Numbered from the stretch's first letter, positions 15,750-24,851 are shown. The stretch: 64,000 nucleotides of DNA from JASGCL01 sp965203915 (GCA_965203915.1 OZ241918.1:1426001-1490000); one strand, 5' to 3'. The notes: generated by a model not told the origin, from the letters alone. Program-made: numbers and translations.

Positions 15750-17339
15750 ATGGCATACGATAAACACGGCACCCCAACTGGCTGGCAACGCTGGTTATTT
15801 TCGACCAACCACAAAGACATTGGTTCGATGTATCTTATTTTTGCTATCATCGCTGGCGTGGTGGGGGCAATATTTTCCATCATCATGCGCATGGAATTGC
15901 AAGCCCCCGACGTGCAATATCTTGTTAATGCCGACGGCACGCCCAATGGTCAATTGTGGAATGTTGTTATCAGCGCCCATGGTCTTATCATGGTGTTTTT
16001 TGTCGTCATGCCCGCGATGATTGGTGGTTTTGGCAATTGGTTTGTTCCCTTGATGATTGGCGCGCCCGACATGGCCTTTCCCCGTATGAACAACGTCAGT
16101 TTTTGGTTGCTGGTTCCTGCTTTTATTTTGCTGTTGTTATCGTCGGTTATCGGCGGTGGCGCGGGCACGGGTTGGACTATCTATCCACCCTTGTCGTCTA
16201 ACCTTGGCCATCCTGGGGCTTCGGTTGATTTTGCTATTCTTGCCCTCCATTTGGCGGGTGCCGCTTCTATCTTGGGGGCGATTAATTTTATCACCACTAT
16301 TTTTAACATGCGTGCCCCAGGCATGACATTGCATAAAATGCCGCTGTTCGTGTGGGCTATGTTGGTGACTGCCTTTTTGCTGGTGTTATCTTTGCCCGTT
16401 TTGGCGGGTGCCATCACCATGCTGTTGACCGATCGTAACTTCGGCACCAATTTCTTCAAACCAGAAGGCGGCGGCGACCCATTGTTGTTTCAACATCTTT
16501 TCTGGTTCTTTGGCCACCCCGAAGTTTACATCATGATTTTGCCTGGCTTTGGTATTATTTCGCAAATTGTTTCGACATTTTCACGCAAACCCATTTTCGG
16601 TTATTTGGGCATGGCCTACGCCATGGTCACCATCGGGTTGGTCGGGTTTATTGTTTGGGCGCACCATATGTATGTTGTTGGTTTAAGCGTCAATACAAAG
16701 GCTTACTTCACCGCGGCCACCATGATTATTGCGGTGCCAACGGGTATCAAAATATTTTCTTGGATAGCCACCATGTGGGGCGGTTCTATCCGCTTTCGCG
16801 TGCCGATGATATGGGCCTTGGGCTTTATCTTCCTGTTCACCGTTGGCGGCGTCACGGGCGTGGTGCTTTCCAACGCATCGGTTGACGGCGCGTTGCACGG
16901 CACCTACTACGTGGTTGCCCACTTCCATTATGTTTTGTCGCTGGGTGCCATATTCAGTATTTTTGCTGGGTTCTATTATTGGTTCCCCAAAATGTCGGGG
17001 CGTATGTTCCCCGAATGGGCTGGTAAGGTTCATTTTTGGACAACCTTCATTGGTGTTAACGCAACATTCTTCCCCATGCACTTCCTTGGTTTGGCTGGTA
17101 TGCCCCGCCGTTATATCGATTACGCCGCGGTTTACCAAGGCTGGAATTATGTGGTTTCCATCGGTTCTTACATCACCGCTGTTTCGACTATATTCTTCAT
17201 CATCATGGCTTGGCGCAGTTTGAAATACGGCGCCATTGCTCCTAAAAATCCATGGGGCGACGGTGCCACGACATTGGAATGGACATTGTCTTCACCCCCG
17301 CCGTTCCATAGTTTCGAAGATTTACCCAAAATTCGTTAA
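15750..17339 (+). CDS. coxA: Cytochrome c oxidase subunit I
   Basis: The 529-residue, 12-helix catalytic subunit holds heme a and the heme a3-CuB site, and pumps protons. It starts with WLFSTNHKDIGSMYLIF and shows SAHGLIMVFF (heme a His), HPEVYIMILPGFGIIS near residue 255 (CuB His and the Tyr crosslink), WAHHMYVVGL (CuB His pair), and VVAHFHYVLSLGA (heme a3 and heme a His). The GHPEVYI glutamate is not the E of the D-channel; that lies in the preceding segment and was not checked residue by residue. Coding is convincing throughout. It is followed by a methyltransferase gene, not by ctaB. Confidence 0.98.
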   Translation: MAYDKHGTPTGWQRWLFSTNHKDIGSMYLIFAIIAGVVGAIFSIIMRMELQAPDVQYLVNADGTPNGQLWNVVISAHGLIMVFFVVMPAMIGGFGNWFVPLMIGAPDMAFPRMNNVSFWLLVPAFILLLLSSVIGGGAGTGWTIYPPLSSNLGHPGASVDFAILALHLAGAASILGAINFITTIFNMRAPGMTLHKMPLFVWAMLVTAFLLVLSLPVLAGAITMLLTDRNFGTNFFKPEGGGDPLLFQHLFWFFGHPEVYIMILPGFGIISQIVSTFSRKPIFGYLGMAYAMVTIGLVGFIVWAHHMYVVGLSVNTKAYFTAATMIIAVPTGIKIFSWIATMWGGSIRFRVPMIWALGFIFLFTVGGVTGVVLSNASVDGALHGTYYVVAHFHYVLSLGAIFSIFAGFYYWFPKMSGRMFPEWAGKVHFWTTFIGVNATFFPMHFLGLAGMPRRYIDYAAVYQGWNYVVSIGSYITAVSTIFFIIMAWRSLKYGAIAPKNPWGDGATTLEWTLSSPPPFHSFEDLPKIR

Positions 17340-17440
17340 TCTTTTGCGATAATATTTGGCTGGTTATTTTTTAATTACATAAAAAATATAACTCTTCCTT
17401 AACGCTTGCGGTGAGGATGTAAATTGTTTAAAAACTAGCC

Positions 17441-18688
17441 ATGGTTAATATAAACAATCGCAATATCTATTGCCGTGATAATATATATATTTTACGTGGT
17501 ATCAATTCCAATTCGATAGATTTAATATACTTGGACCCCCCATTTAATAAAAAGAAAATCTTTACCGCGCCCATCGGGAGCAGTGCTGAGGGCGCAGAAT
17601 TTAGCGATATATTTAGGGAAGAGGATATTAAAGACGAGTGGGTAAAAGAAATTGAGGCTGACAATTATGAACTTCATTCATTGCTTTTAGGTGTAAAAGA
17701 TTTTAGCAATAAATATAATTATTGCTATTGCGTTTACATGGCGATACGCCTGATAGAAATACAACGGATATTAAAAACCAGTGGTAGCGTGTATTTACAT
17801 TGCGACCCCACCATGAGCCATTATTTAAAATTGGTTATGGATTGTATATTTGGTGAAAAAAATTTTAGAAATGAAATTGTTTGGCATTATGACCAGGGGG
17901 CAAGAGGAAAAAATAATTTTGGCAAAAAGCATGATATTATTTTTTGGTATAGCAAAACTGAGGATTATTTTTTTAATATAGAAAAAGTCTTAGAACCATT
18001 TAAGTCCAAAATGACCGAATGGCGTTATACGAAAGGAGGACAAAAAGGTAAAGAAATGCCCTTAGGCAAAGTGCCGTCCGATGTATGGGATGTAAAATTT
18101 AATGCCATGGCAAAAGAACATACTGGCTACCCCACACAAAAACCGCTTGCCTTGTTAGAAAGATTAATCAAAGCTAGTAGCAAAGAAGGCGACATGGTGC
18201 TTGACCCATTTTGTGGTTGCGCCACCGCTTGTGTGGCGGCTGAAAGATTAGGTCGAAAATGGGTCGGGATAGATGTTAGCGTCAAAGCCTATGAATTGGT
18301 AAAAGAAAGGTTGGGAAAAGAAAAACATGATATTATAAGCTGGGATAAAGAAATTCATTACAGCACTACCCCACCGAAAAGAACTGACGATGGCCGCGGT
18401 ATATCACTTGATAATGGCTATATTTATATTATCTCTAACAAGTCTTTCCGCAAACAATTAAAGGTTGGTATTGCTAAAAATCCGCAGGCAAGATTAAACA
18501 ATTACCAAACATCCGATCCGAAAAGAGGTTATAAGTTAGAAAAAACTTACCAAACAAAATTTAATGCTGTTATAGAAAAAATGATACACGAACATTACGA
18601 ATCGCCCAATGAATGGGTAGCCACGGGCAATATAGACGAGATATTTAATCTTATCAAAAAATTGGATGATGAATTACAAAATAAGTAA
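17441..18688 (+). CDS. DNA methyltransferase fused to a GIY-YIG-like (T5orf172/MUG113) domain
   Basis: A 415-residue two-domain protein. Residues 1-300 are an amino-methyltransferase of the beta group. Motif IV, LDPPFN at 32-36, comes first; TGYPTQKPLALLERLI and the SAM-binding motif I DPFCGCATACVAAERL (from about 255) follow. The product is N6-methyladenine or N4-methylcytosine. From about residue 325, NGYIYIISN, LKVGIAKNPQARLNNYQTSD and EKMIHEHYESPNEWV match the T5orf172/MUG113 branch of GIY-YIG nucleases, including an Arg and a late Glu in the expected places. The gene is AT-richer than its neighbours, has no partner gene, and sits directly after coxA where ctaB is expected. It could be an orphan methylase, a one-chain restriction-modification protein, or a mobile-element gene. 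Confidence 0.85.
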   Translation: MVNINNRNIYCRDNIYILRGINSNSIDLIYLDPPFNKKKIFTAPIGSSAEGAEFSDIFREEDIKDEWVKEIEADNYELHSLLLGVKDFSNKYNYCYCVYMAIRLIEIQRILKTSGSVYLHCDPTMSHYLKLVMDCIFGEKNFRNEIVWHYDQGARGKNNFGKKHDIIFWYSKTEDYFFNIEKVLEPFKSKMTEWRYTKGGQKGKEMPLGKVPSDVWDVKFNAMAKEHTGYPTQKPLALLERLIKASSKEGDMVLDPFCGCATACVAAERLGRKWVGIDVSVKAYELVKERLGKEKHDIISWDKEIHYSTTPPKRTDDGRGISLDNGYIYIISNKSFRKQLKVGIAKNPQARLNNYQTSDPKRGYKLEKTYQTKFNAVIEKMIHEHYESPNEWVATGNIDEIFNLIKKLDDELQNK

Positions 18689-18690
18689 AA

Positions 18691-19734
18691 TCACTTCTTG
18701 CTATCATTTTTCTTCAAAGCCCAATGGCACAAAATATCATGCAACACATGCGCCCCCGCCAGGGCGGTAATTTCTGATACATCGAATGGCGGGGAAACCT
18801 CCACCAGATCGCAACCGATGATGTTTAAACCATCGATATCGTTAAGCCCACGGATAATTTTTAATGCCTCGCGCGATGTTAAGCCACCCGCCACGGGGGT
18901 TCCCGTGCCTGGCGCATGGCTGGGGTCTAAACAATCGATGTCAAAGGTAAGGTAGCAAGGCGTGTTGCCTATCGTTTTGGCAATGGCGGCCAGCACCCCC
19001 TTCACCCCAATATCATGCACATCGTCAGCGGTGATAACATTGATGCCAAGCATGGGGGCGACGGTGCGAATGCCAACCTGCAACGATTTTTCAGGGATGA
19101 TTAATTTATCCTTCACCGCGCGGGCAAACATGGTGCCGTGGTTCATTTGCGTGCCGTCGTCTGGCCAAGTATCGGGGTGGGCGTCAAAATGCAACAAAGC
19201 CACCGCGCCATGCAGGCGATGATGGGCGCGCAAAATGGGGTAGGTAATAAAATGGTCGCCGCCGATGGTCGCCGACTTCACGCCCTTGCTAATAATTCTA
19301 AAAATATGGTCTTCGATAGAATCGGGAATGGTTTCGGGGTGGTCAAACACCAATTCGCAATCGCCGTAATCAATAACATTAAGGTGCGAAAATGGGTCAA
19401 ACCGAAAGGGATGGGCATCCAGTTCCGAAAGTTGCACCGACGCCGCCCGCACACCGCGCGGCCCCAGCCGCGTGCCAGGACGATAAGTAACCGAAAGGTC
19501 AAGCGGGATGCCCGACACCGCCACATCGACCCCATTCAAGTCGCGACTATAACGGCGGCGACAAAATGACAAGGCCCCCGCCCAGGTTTGTTCAAAATTA
19601 CGCCCAAGGTTTTCAGATGCACGAAAGGCCTGGTCGCCGCCACCACCCACCGCCCCATCCATCGGCAATTCGGCGGGGCCGTTGCTTGGGCTTAATGGCT
19701 TGCGTGGAAAACGGTAATCTTTCTTGTTGGTCAT
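18691..19734 (-). CDS. speB: Agmatinase-type ureohydrolase
   Basis: The 347-residue protein belongs to the arginase/agmatinase family of binuclear manganese hydrolases. Metal-ligand motifs are GGDHFITYPI, LLHFDAHPDTW and LTFDIDCLDPSHAPGTGTP, followed by GGLTSREAL. The N-terminal YRPGTRLGPRGVRAAS is the usual agmatinase segment. Agmatinase would split agmatine to putrescine and urea. Sequence alone does not exclude guanidinobutyrase or a related activity, since no polyamine gene is nearby. It runs convergently to the methyltransferase gene, with two bases between the stop codons. Confidence 0.88.
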   Translation of the reverse strand: MTNKKDYRFPRKPLSPSNGPAELPMDGAVGGGGDQAFRASENLGRNFEQTWAGALSFCRRRYSRDLNGVDVAVSGIPLDLSVTYRPGTRLGPRGVRAASVQLSELDAHPFRFDPFSHLNVIDYGDCELVFDHPETIPDSIEDHIFRIISKGVKSATIGGDHFITYPILRAHHRLHGAVALLHFDAHPDTWPDDGTQMNHGTMFARAVKDKLIIPEKSLQVGIRTVAPMLGINVITADDVHDIGVKGVLAAIAKTIGNTPCYLTFDIDCLDPSHAPGTGTPVAGGLTSREALKIIRGLNDIDGLNIIGCDLVEVSPPFDVSEITALAGAHVLHDILCHWALKKNDSKK

Positions 19735-19808
19735 TTTTTCTATATGTTTTTTTTAACATATAACCGTTAAAAAAATTTGTCAATTTTTTTTCTTAAGGTT
19801 TTTCATAT

Positions 19809-20282
19809 TTATAATCCAATATAATGATGCTTGGTTGATTCATGCCACCCGCCCAACGCCCCTGCGCTTATTTTTTTGTATAATTGCCACGGGGTGATAA
19901 GAAAAAAATCCTGCATATTCAAGAAGGATTTTATCAATGAAACGCAAGAATAGATAGCAAAAGGCGGCATGGCGCGCGGCACCCGCGGATGGTTGGGTTG
20001 GCGGGGCGTATTTTTTGGCATGGGGTCTTGGTATAGAATAATGCAACCCTGCTCCTGATAATGATCAATAAGTTGCATGAAAGAAAATTGTTTGGGAAAC
20101 AACACCAATTTAAAATGCGGTGCCAAGGCGTCGACCAAACATATACCCTGGCTTTGCTCTATCACCAAAAGACAATGGCAAAAATTTCTTTTCAACAAAT
20201 ATTGCCACCAATGATGCACCGCACCATGGAAACAAACGGCGACCCGCGTGGTTTGATAATCAAAGGGAGTTTTTATCGGCAT
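19809..20282 (-). CDS. Conserved hypothetical protein of a prophage-associated type
   Basis: A 157-residue protein I cannot name. It has a Trp/His-rich start (AVCFHGAVHHWWQYLLKRNFCHCLLVIE) and a C-terminal SCVSLIKSFLNMQDFFLITPWQLYKKI. The combination of FxHC-type segment, CV..IK.FL and TPWQLY resembles a short hypothetical family I associate with phage and gene-transfer-agent regions of alphaproteobacteria. No capsid, portal or integrase gene is nearby, so it may be a stray remnant. The coding pattern (GC-rich third positions in places, long uninterrupted frame) supports a real gene. Confidence 0.55.
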   Translation of the reverse strand: MPIKTPFDYQTTRVAVCFHGAVHHWWQYLLKRNFCHCLLVIEQSQGICLVDALAPHFKLVLFPKQFSFMQLIDHYQEQGCIILYQDPMPKNTPRQPNHPRVPRAMPPFAIYSCVSLIKSFLNMQDFFLITPWQLYKKISAGALGGWHESTKHHYIGL

Positions 20283-20681
20283 GATGTTATAAAACGACTT
20301 GCTGGCTTTTCATCCTTTCAATTTGTGGCGGGGTGTAACAAACACCAGGGAGGGGATAAGAAGGAGGGACTACACACCACAAAAAAAGAAATAAAAAAAC
20401 AATAACGATTTTTTATAAAAACTTTATTGCAACAACATAACCTCCAGTCATTTTGTTGCCAGCAAGCACCACGACACGAAGCCTTTTTTTCAAGTCCATC
20501 TTGCCCTGGATTTTGTTCCGCAATATATTGCAACATGATACATGCCACGCAACCAAAGCAGGAACATTATTTATATAACATAACAATTATTTGCCAGTCA
20601 AGCAAAAAGAACAAAGGGCGAATAAAAATAAAAAATATATCTAAAACCCTATCATGGCGTAACGGCGCGTCCCGTGTTTTA
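20283..20681. other. Gene-free stretch between the hypothetical gene and the ArsR gene
   Basis: About 400 bp. Open frames exist on both strands but none shows a recognisable product or a believable start. The sequence is AT-rich with scattered homopolymers. I see no RNA gene, repeat or clear terminator. Confidence 0.4.
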
Positions 20682-21023
20682 TTATTTCTGGCGGCGCGTC
20701 ACGCGAAACCGAATATCGGTGGCGCCAAAGAATTCCTTCATCAAAAACCTTATGGCTTCTTCCATCAAATAAAATTCGACGCTGCATGTTTTAAAACGCC
20801 CATTTTTTTTTATTTTTATCAACCCCGCCTGCTCCAACGCCCTTAAATGAAATGACAAACTGTTGGCGGGTATAGCCAAATCATCGGCCAGGGCGGTGGG
20901 GTTGAGTCCATCCTCCCCCTGCCCTGCCAAGGTTATCAACAATTGCAAACGGGTCTCTTGGCTCATGGCAGAAAAAATATCTGCCCATTTTTTTATCAAT
21001 TCTTGATTGGCAATGTTGGTCAT
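20682..21023 (-). CDS. ArsR-family transcriptional regulator
   Basis: A winged-helix regulator of about 113 residues, from MTNIANQELIKKWADIFSAMSQETRLQLLITLAGQ. The core LNPTALADDLAIPANSLSFHLRALEQAGLIKIKKNGRFKTCSV is the ArsR/SmtB helix-turn-helix and wing. There is no obvious metal-binding cysteine pair (CVCDL type) in the recognition helix, so the inducer is unclear. An in-frame ATG at 21059 gives a longer form starting MEWLLHFYCC; the start at 21023 fits the family better. It is divergent from the YnjB-like gene and may control it. Confidence 0.85.
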   Translation of the reverse strand: MTNIANQELIKKWADIFSAMSQETRLQLLITLAGQGEDGLNPTALADDLAIPANSLSFHLRALEQAGLIKIKKNGRFKTCSVEFYLMEEAIRFLMKEFFGATDIRFRVTRRQK

Positions 21024-21109
21024 GACGGGGCAGCAGTAAAAATGCAATAACCATTCCATAAATTCATATATGGTTGCGAGATATAATTTTATTTGCTACA
21101 AAAAATATA

Positions 21110-22312
21110 ATGAAAAAAATAATTTCTTGCCTGATTATTCTCTATGGTTTCCTATGGCACGCCACAGGCTTTGCTGGCAATTTTAATTCAACGCTGGAAA
21201 CCGCGCGCGGTCAGGTTATTTATTTTTACGCTTGGGGCGGGTCTGAACTTTACAACAATTATATTGCTTGGGCCGCCAACGAAACATTCAACGCCTACGG
21301 CGTCAGGGTAAAACATGTGCGCCTTACCGATACTGGCATTATCGTTAATCAACTATTGACGGATAAAAAATCTGGCAACAGCACGGGTGGCACCGCCGAT
21401 GTCGTTTGGATAAATGGCAATAATTTTAAAATCATGAAGGACAATGGGTTGCTCTACGGTCCCTTTACCAGCGCCCTGCCCAACTACCAATTGCTTGCGG
21501 TGAATAATAACCCTGCCCTGTTAAAGGATTTTACCATACCCATTGATGGATTGGAAATGCCTTGGGGTCGCGCCTATTTTGTTTTTGTTTATGATCGCGC
21601 CAAAATATCTTCGCCGCCCAAATCGGCCATCGAATTGCTGGCCTTTGCCAAAGATAACCTTGGCAAATTATCTTACCCCGCCCCACCCGATTTCACGGGC
21701 ATAGCATTTTTAAAAAAATTGTTGCTAGATCTTAGCACGCAACGTGGTCAAGTCGCTGATTTCCAAAAGCCTTTCAAAAATGAAGCCGAGGCATTAGAAA
21801 AAACAAAAATTCTTTGGAACTACCTTGACCAATTGCATCCTTATCTTTGGCAGCAAGGAAAAAATTTTCCTAAAAATGAATCTGACATGCTCAAATTATT
21901 TGCTAGCGGAAAATTATTGTTAAGCTTTTCTTATAACGCGGGGGTCGCCAATGCCGCCATCAAACAGCGTATTGTGCCGCCATCGGTGAAAACATATGTC
22001 TGGTCGAGTGGCATTTTAAGTAACCAACATTATTTAGCCATCCCCTTCAATGCACCGCATAAGGAAGGGGCGCAGGCCTTCATTAATTTCTTACTATCAC
22101 CCGCAGCCCAAGGGCGCAAAGCCAATGCCAATTTTTGGGGCGAGCCATCGGTGCTTGACATAAGCCGTTTAAAATCGGCTGATAAAAAAATATTCATCGA
22201 CAATGCGGGGGCGGTGCCATTGCCCAACTTGACGGGCAATATTTTAGCCGAACCGCACCCCATGTGGACAACATTTTTGGAACAAGAATGGAAAAAACGT
22301 TATTATAAATAA
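21110..22312 (+). CDS. YnjB-like ABC transporter substrate-binding protein
   Basis: A 400-residue exported solute-binding protein with signal peptide MKKIISCLIILYGFLWHATGFAG. The mature part has YFYAWGGSELYNNYIAWAA, RLTDTGIIVNQLL, ADVVWINGNNFKIMKDNGLLYGPF, and EMPWGRAYFVFVYDRAKISSPP, matching what I remember of E. coli YnjB along its length. The family normally travels with a permease (YnjC) and an ATPase (YnjD). Here the next gene is rimM, 12 bp later, so this copy is an orphan in the window. Its ligand is not known; relatives have been suggested to bind thiamine-like or other small molecules. An ATG at 21074 is also in frame, but only the later one gives a clean signal peptide. Confidence 0.82.
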   Translation: MKKIISCLIILYGFLWHATGFAGNFNSTLETARGQVIYFYAWGGSELYNNYIAWAANETFNAYGVRVKHVRLTDTGIIVNQLLTDKKSGNSTGGTADVVWINGNNFKIMKDNGLLYGPFTSALPNYQLLAVNNNPALLKDFTIPIDGLEMPWGRAYFVFVYDRAKISSPPKSAIELLAFAKDNLGKLSYPAPPDFTGIAFLKKLLLDLSTQRGQVADFQKPFKNEAEALEKTKILWNYLDQLHPYLWQQGKNFPKNESDMLKLFASGKLLLSFSYNAGVANAAIKQRIVPPSVKTYVWSSGILSNQHYLAIPFNAPHKEGAQAFINFLLSPAAQGRKANANFWGEPSVLDISRLKSADKKIFIDNAGAVPLPNLTGNILAEPHPMWTTFLEQEWKKRYYK

Positions 22313-22324
22313 TTCCTACACCCC

Positions 22325-22840
22325 ATGCCCAAAAAAATAATGATGCCCAAGAATTTGGTTTTGGTGGCGTCGATTGGTAAGCCCCATGGGGTAAAGGGCG
22401 AATGTTATTTGCATAGTTATACCCAACCGCCCGATTCCGTTTTGACCATGGCACCATTGCAACATTCATCGGGCGAAATGCTGGTTATAAAATCGTGGCG
22501 TAAAGTTGATAAAGGATTTTTGGTAATGTGGGAAGGTTATGATGACCGCACCGCGGTAGAAAAAATTTTGCATGGTGCCGTGTTTATCGACCGTCAATTT
22601 TTACCCCCCACCCCCGCGGGTCATTATTACCAACATGATATGATTGGTTTTAAGGTTGCGGGTGAAGACGGTCAAACCATTGGCACGGTGGCTGGTTTTA
22701 GCAATTATGGCGCGGGCGATATTTTGGTTATTAAGTCTGAACAGGGCGAGGAAAAACTTCTACCCTTTCAAAGCTTTGCGGTAAAAAAAATTGATGAAGC
22801 AAACCGCAGCCTATCCATCGTTGCGGCTTTTCTAACCTAA
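22325..22840 (+). CDS. rimM: Ribosome maturation factor RimM
   Basis: RimM binds uS19 and helps mature the head of the 30S subunit. The 171-residue protein shows VLVASIGKPHGVKGECYLHSYT at its start and a C-terminal PRC-barrel domain (YYQHDMIGFKVAGEDGQTIGTVAGFSNYGAGDILVIK, LLPFQSFAV). The usual neighbours rpsP, trmD and rplS are absent; it follows the YnjB-like gene at 12 bp. The start might be either the ATG at 22325 or the Met at codon 7. Confidence 0.93.
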   Translation: MPKKIMMPKNLVLVASIGKPHGVKGECYLHSYTQPPDSVLTMAPLQHSSGEMLVIKSWRKVDKGFLVMWEGYDDRTAVEKILHGAVFIDRQFLPPTPAGHYYQHDMIGFKVAGEDGQTIGTVAGFSNYGAGDILVIKSEQGEEKLLPFQSFAVKKIDEANRSLSIVAAFLT

Positions 22841-22852
22841 ACCAATATGTCA

Positions 22853-23281
22853 TTATTTTTTTTCTAGCCGCCAAACTTGCGCGGCTTGGTTTTTTGCATA
22901 ATAATTTTTTCTTAGTGACACCTTGGCAAAACCTGCATCTTGGTAAAGTTTGATGGCTGGGGCATTGTTTTCGTTAACCTCTAAAAACAATTTATTATCC
23001 TTGGGTAATAAATTTACCAGCGTTTGTAAAATATTTTTTGCATGCCCCTGGCGGCGACAATTTGGCAACGTAGCAAAGGTTAAAATATCAACAATGTCGG
23101 CAGCCTGTTGAAATAAAATAAAGGATATTATTTTTTTATCAACAGAATAAGCCAAACCCATAGCTGACGATTGCAATTGTTTAACAAAAAAATCTTCCGT
23201 CCAAATATCATTGCCAACAAAAGACGAATGATGGATGGTCGCCAATTCTTTTGCATCTTGCGCTTGAAGGAAAATAAACAT
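22853..23281 (-). CDS. rimI: GNAT acetyltransferase, RimI-type
   Basis: A 142-residue N-acetyltransferase. It has FATLPNCRRQGHAKNILQTLV, the acetyl-CoA pyrophosphate loop (R-R-x-G-x-A), and FLEVNENNAPAIKLYQDAGFAKVSLRKNYY, the typical RimI segment ending in the Tyr pair. RimI acetylates the N-terminal alanine of bS18; other targets are possible. It begins three bases after the tsaB stop on the same strand, the usual alphaproteobacterial pairing. Confidence 0.85.
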   Translation of the reverse strand: MFIFLQAQDAKELATIHHSSFVGNDIWTEDFFVKQLQSSAMGLAYSVDKKIISFILFQQAADIVDILTFATLPNCRRQGHAKNILQTLVNLLPKDNKLFLEVNENNAPAIKLYQDAGFAKVSLRKNYYAKNQAAQVWRLEKK

Positions 23282-23284
23282 GGT

Positions 23285-24031
23285 TTATGCCTTCAGTTGC
23301 TTGGCATCGGGTTCGCGCGCGTAAAGCGGCGATAGGCGGGTGGTCAACATATCCATCGCATGGTAATCTTTGCATGCCATCAACAATTTTTTAATATCGA
23401 TGGCGTTGGTTATGGTCTCATGACGCGGGTAAGTTTGTAACAATTTATTTTTTTCCGCCATCTGGGGTTGGGGCATCACGGTCAATATTTTTTGCGCCTT
23501 TGCCGACCAAGAAAATGTTTGATAAAAAATGTCGGCGCGGCGGCTTTCCGCCATCACCAAAAAATCCCTATCACTATTTTTTTTATCACCATGCGGCGCA
23601 CTTGCCAAATATGTCAACAACATGGCTGGTATGCTGCCCACGCCATAGGCTTGCAATCTATCTTTTTTATTATCCTCACCCATTTGAAAATTAGCGGCAA
23701 ATTGCAAACCCAAGGCCGCGGTCAACCCCACCCGCACCCCCGTGAATGACCCTGGCCCCAGGGTTACCAAAATTGTCTTGAGCATGTTTATATCCACCTT
23801 GGCGGCGGCTAAAAGTTTTTTGATGGCGGGCAATAATTCTTCCGCCTGGCCATGGGCCATCGGCTCTGCGCTGGTAATTATTTCTTTGTCGGTTACCACG
23901 GCAACCAACAATTGGTCGCCCGCCGTGTCAAAAAATAATAATGGCGCAACAATTTTTTTATTAGAATTCACATCGGCACAAAAATAAAAAGAAGCATCAA
24001 ACAGCGACGTGGTGAAGGGGAAGTCTGTCAT
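23285..24031 (-). CDS. tsaB: tRNA threonylcarbamoyladenosine biosynthesis protein TsaB
   Basis: TsaB is the scaffold partner of TsaD in making t6A37 of ANN-decoding tRNAs. The 248-residue protein shows LLFFDTAGDQLLVAVV near the start, MLKTILVTLGPGSFTGVRVGLTAALGLQF (the family's most constant segment) and YAREPDAKQLKA at the end. The N-terminus is about 25 residues longer than usual; there is no good internal ATG. It sits between pdxJ (20-bp gap) and rimI (3-bp gap). Confidence 0.9.
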   Translation of the reverse strand: MTDFPFTTSLFDASFYFCADVNSNKKIVAPLLFFDTAGDQLLVAVVTDKEIITSAEPMAHGQAEELLPAIKKLLAAAKVDINMLKTILVTLGPGSFTGVRVGLTAALGLQFAANFQMGEDNKKDRLQAYGVGSIPAMLLTYLASAPHGDKKNSDRDFLVMAESRRADIFYQTFSWSAKAQKILTVMPQPQMAEKNKLLQTYPRHETITNAIDIKKLLMACKDYHAMDMLTTRLSPLYAREPDAKQLKA

Positions 24032-24051
24032 GTATTTTATTTATAAAAATA

Positions 24052-24816
24052 TTAAGAAAATGACCGCAAAGCCTGTTGGTATTTTTCTACGGTTTTTCTA
24101 AAACCAAACCACAGGGCGTCGGCTATCAGGGCGTGGCCGATGGAAACCTCATCCAGGCGCGGTAGATTTTTGACGAAATAAGGCAAATTGTGCAGATTCA
24201 AATCGTGCCCCGCATTGACCCCCAAATGGCAATCGATAGCGGTTTGGCACGCCGCCACATAATTTTTTAATATCCCCGCGGGCGAATCATTATCATTATT
24301 CGTGGCAAAGGCCGCGGCGTAGGGACCTGTATAGAGTTCCACCCTATCGGCCCCGACATCGCGCACTCTTTTTATTTCATCTTGGTCGGCGGGCGCGGCG
24401 GCATCGACAAAAATTGATACGCGAATATTGCCCAGCGATTTTATCTTGCTGACAATATCGGTCATCATGCTTATCTTATCCGCCAAGCGATAACCATGGT
24501 CGGATGTTTTTTGGCTGGGGCTATCGGGCACCAATGTCGCCTGGCTAGGTTTGATATGTTCTAGCAATTTTATGTAGCGTTCATCGGGGAAGCCTTCGAT
24601 ATTTAATTCAACATTTTTATGGGCTTGCCATTCTTGCGCTATGGCCAAGCTATCGCGGTGGGTAATATGACGTTCATCGGGGCGCGGGTGGATGGTAATG
24701 CCGTTTGCGCCCGCGGCAATGATTTCTCTCATCGCCGCAACGGGCGAAGGGATGTCGCCATCGCGACTGTTGCGCAACCACGCCACTTTGTTAATATTCA
24801 CGCTCAGGGCAACCAT
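24052..24816 (-). CDS. pdxJ: Pyridoxine 5'-phosphate synthase
   Basis: PdxJ condenses 1-deoxyxylulose-5-phosphate with aminoacetone-3-phosphate to form pyridoxine 5'-phosphate. The 254-residue TIM barrel shows LSVNINKVAWLRNSR, GANGITIHPRPDERHI (His/Arg of the active site), ELNIEGFP, ATLVPDSP, VSIFVDAA, VELYTGPYA and LGVNAGHDLNLHNLP. All the family's loops are present. It follows scpB by about 35 bp and probably belongs to the long argS-rimI transcript. The product feeds the PLP enzymes of the cell. Confidence 0.95.
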   Translation of the reverse strand: MVALSVNINKVAWLRNSRDGDIPSPVAAMREIIAAGANGITIHPRPDERHITHRDSLAIAQEWQAHKNVELNIEGFPDERYIKLLEHIKPSQATLVPDSPSQKTSDHGYRLADKISMMTDIVSKIKSLGNIRVSIFVDAAAPADQDEIKRVRDVGADRVELYTGPYAAAFATNNDNDSPAGILKNYVAACQTAIDCHLGVNAGHDLNLHNLPYFVKNLPRLDEVSIGHALIADALWFGFRKTVEKYQQALRSFS

Positions 24817-24851
24817 TTTTTTTCTATAACAGAACTTGGTAAAGAAAAAAA

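Noticed and set aside
16683..17138. Open frame of 151 codons opposite coxA
   Set aside because: Shadow of coxA on the complementary strand; coxA is certain.
20427..20846. Long plus-strand open frame opposite and beside the ArsR gene
   Set aside because: It overlaps the well-supported ArsR gene on the other strand and has no family-like segments.
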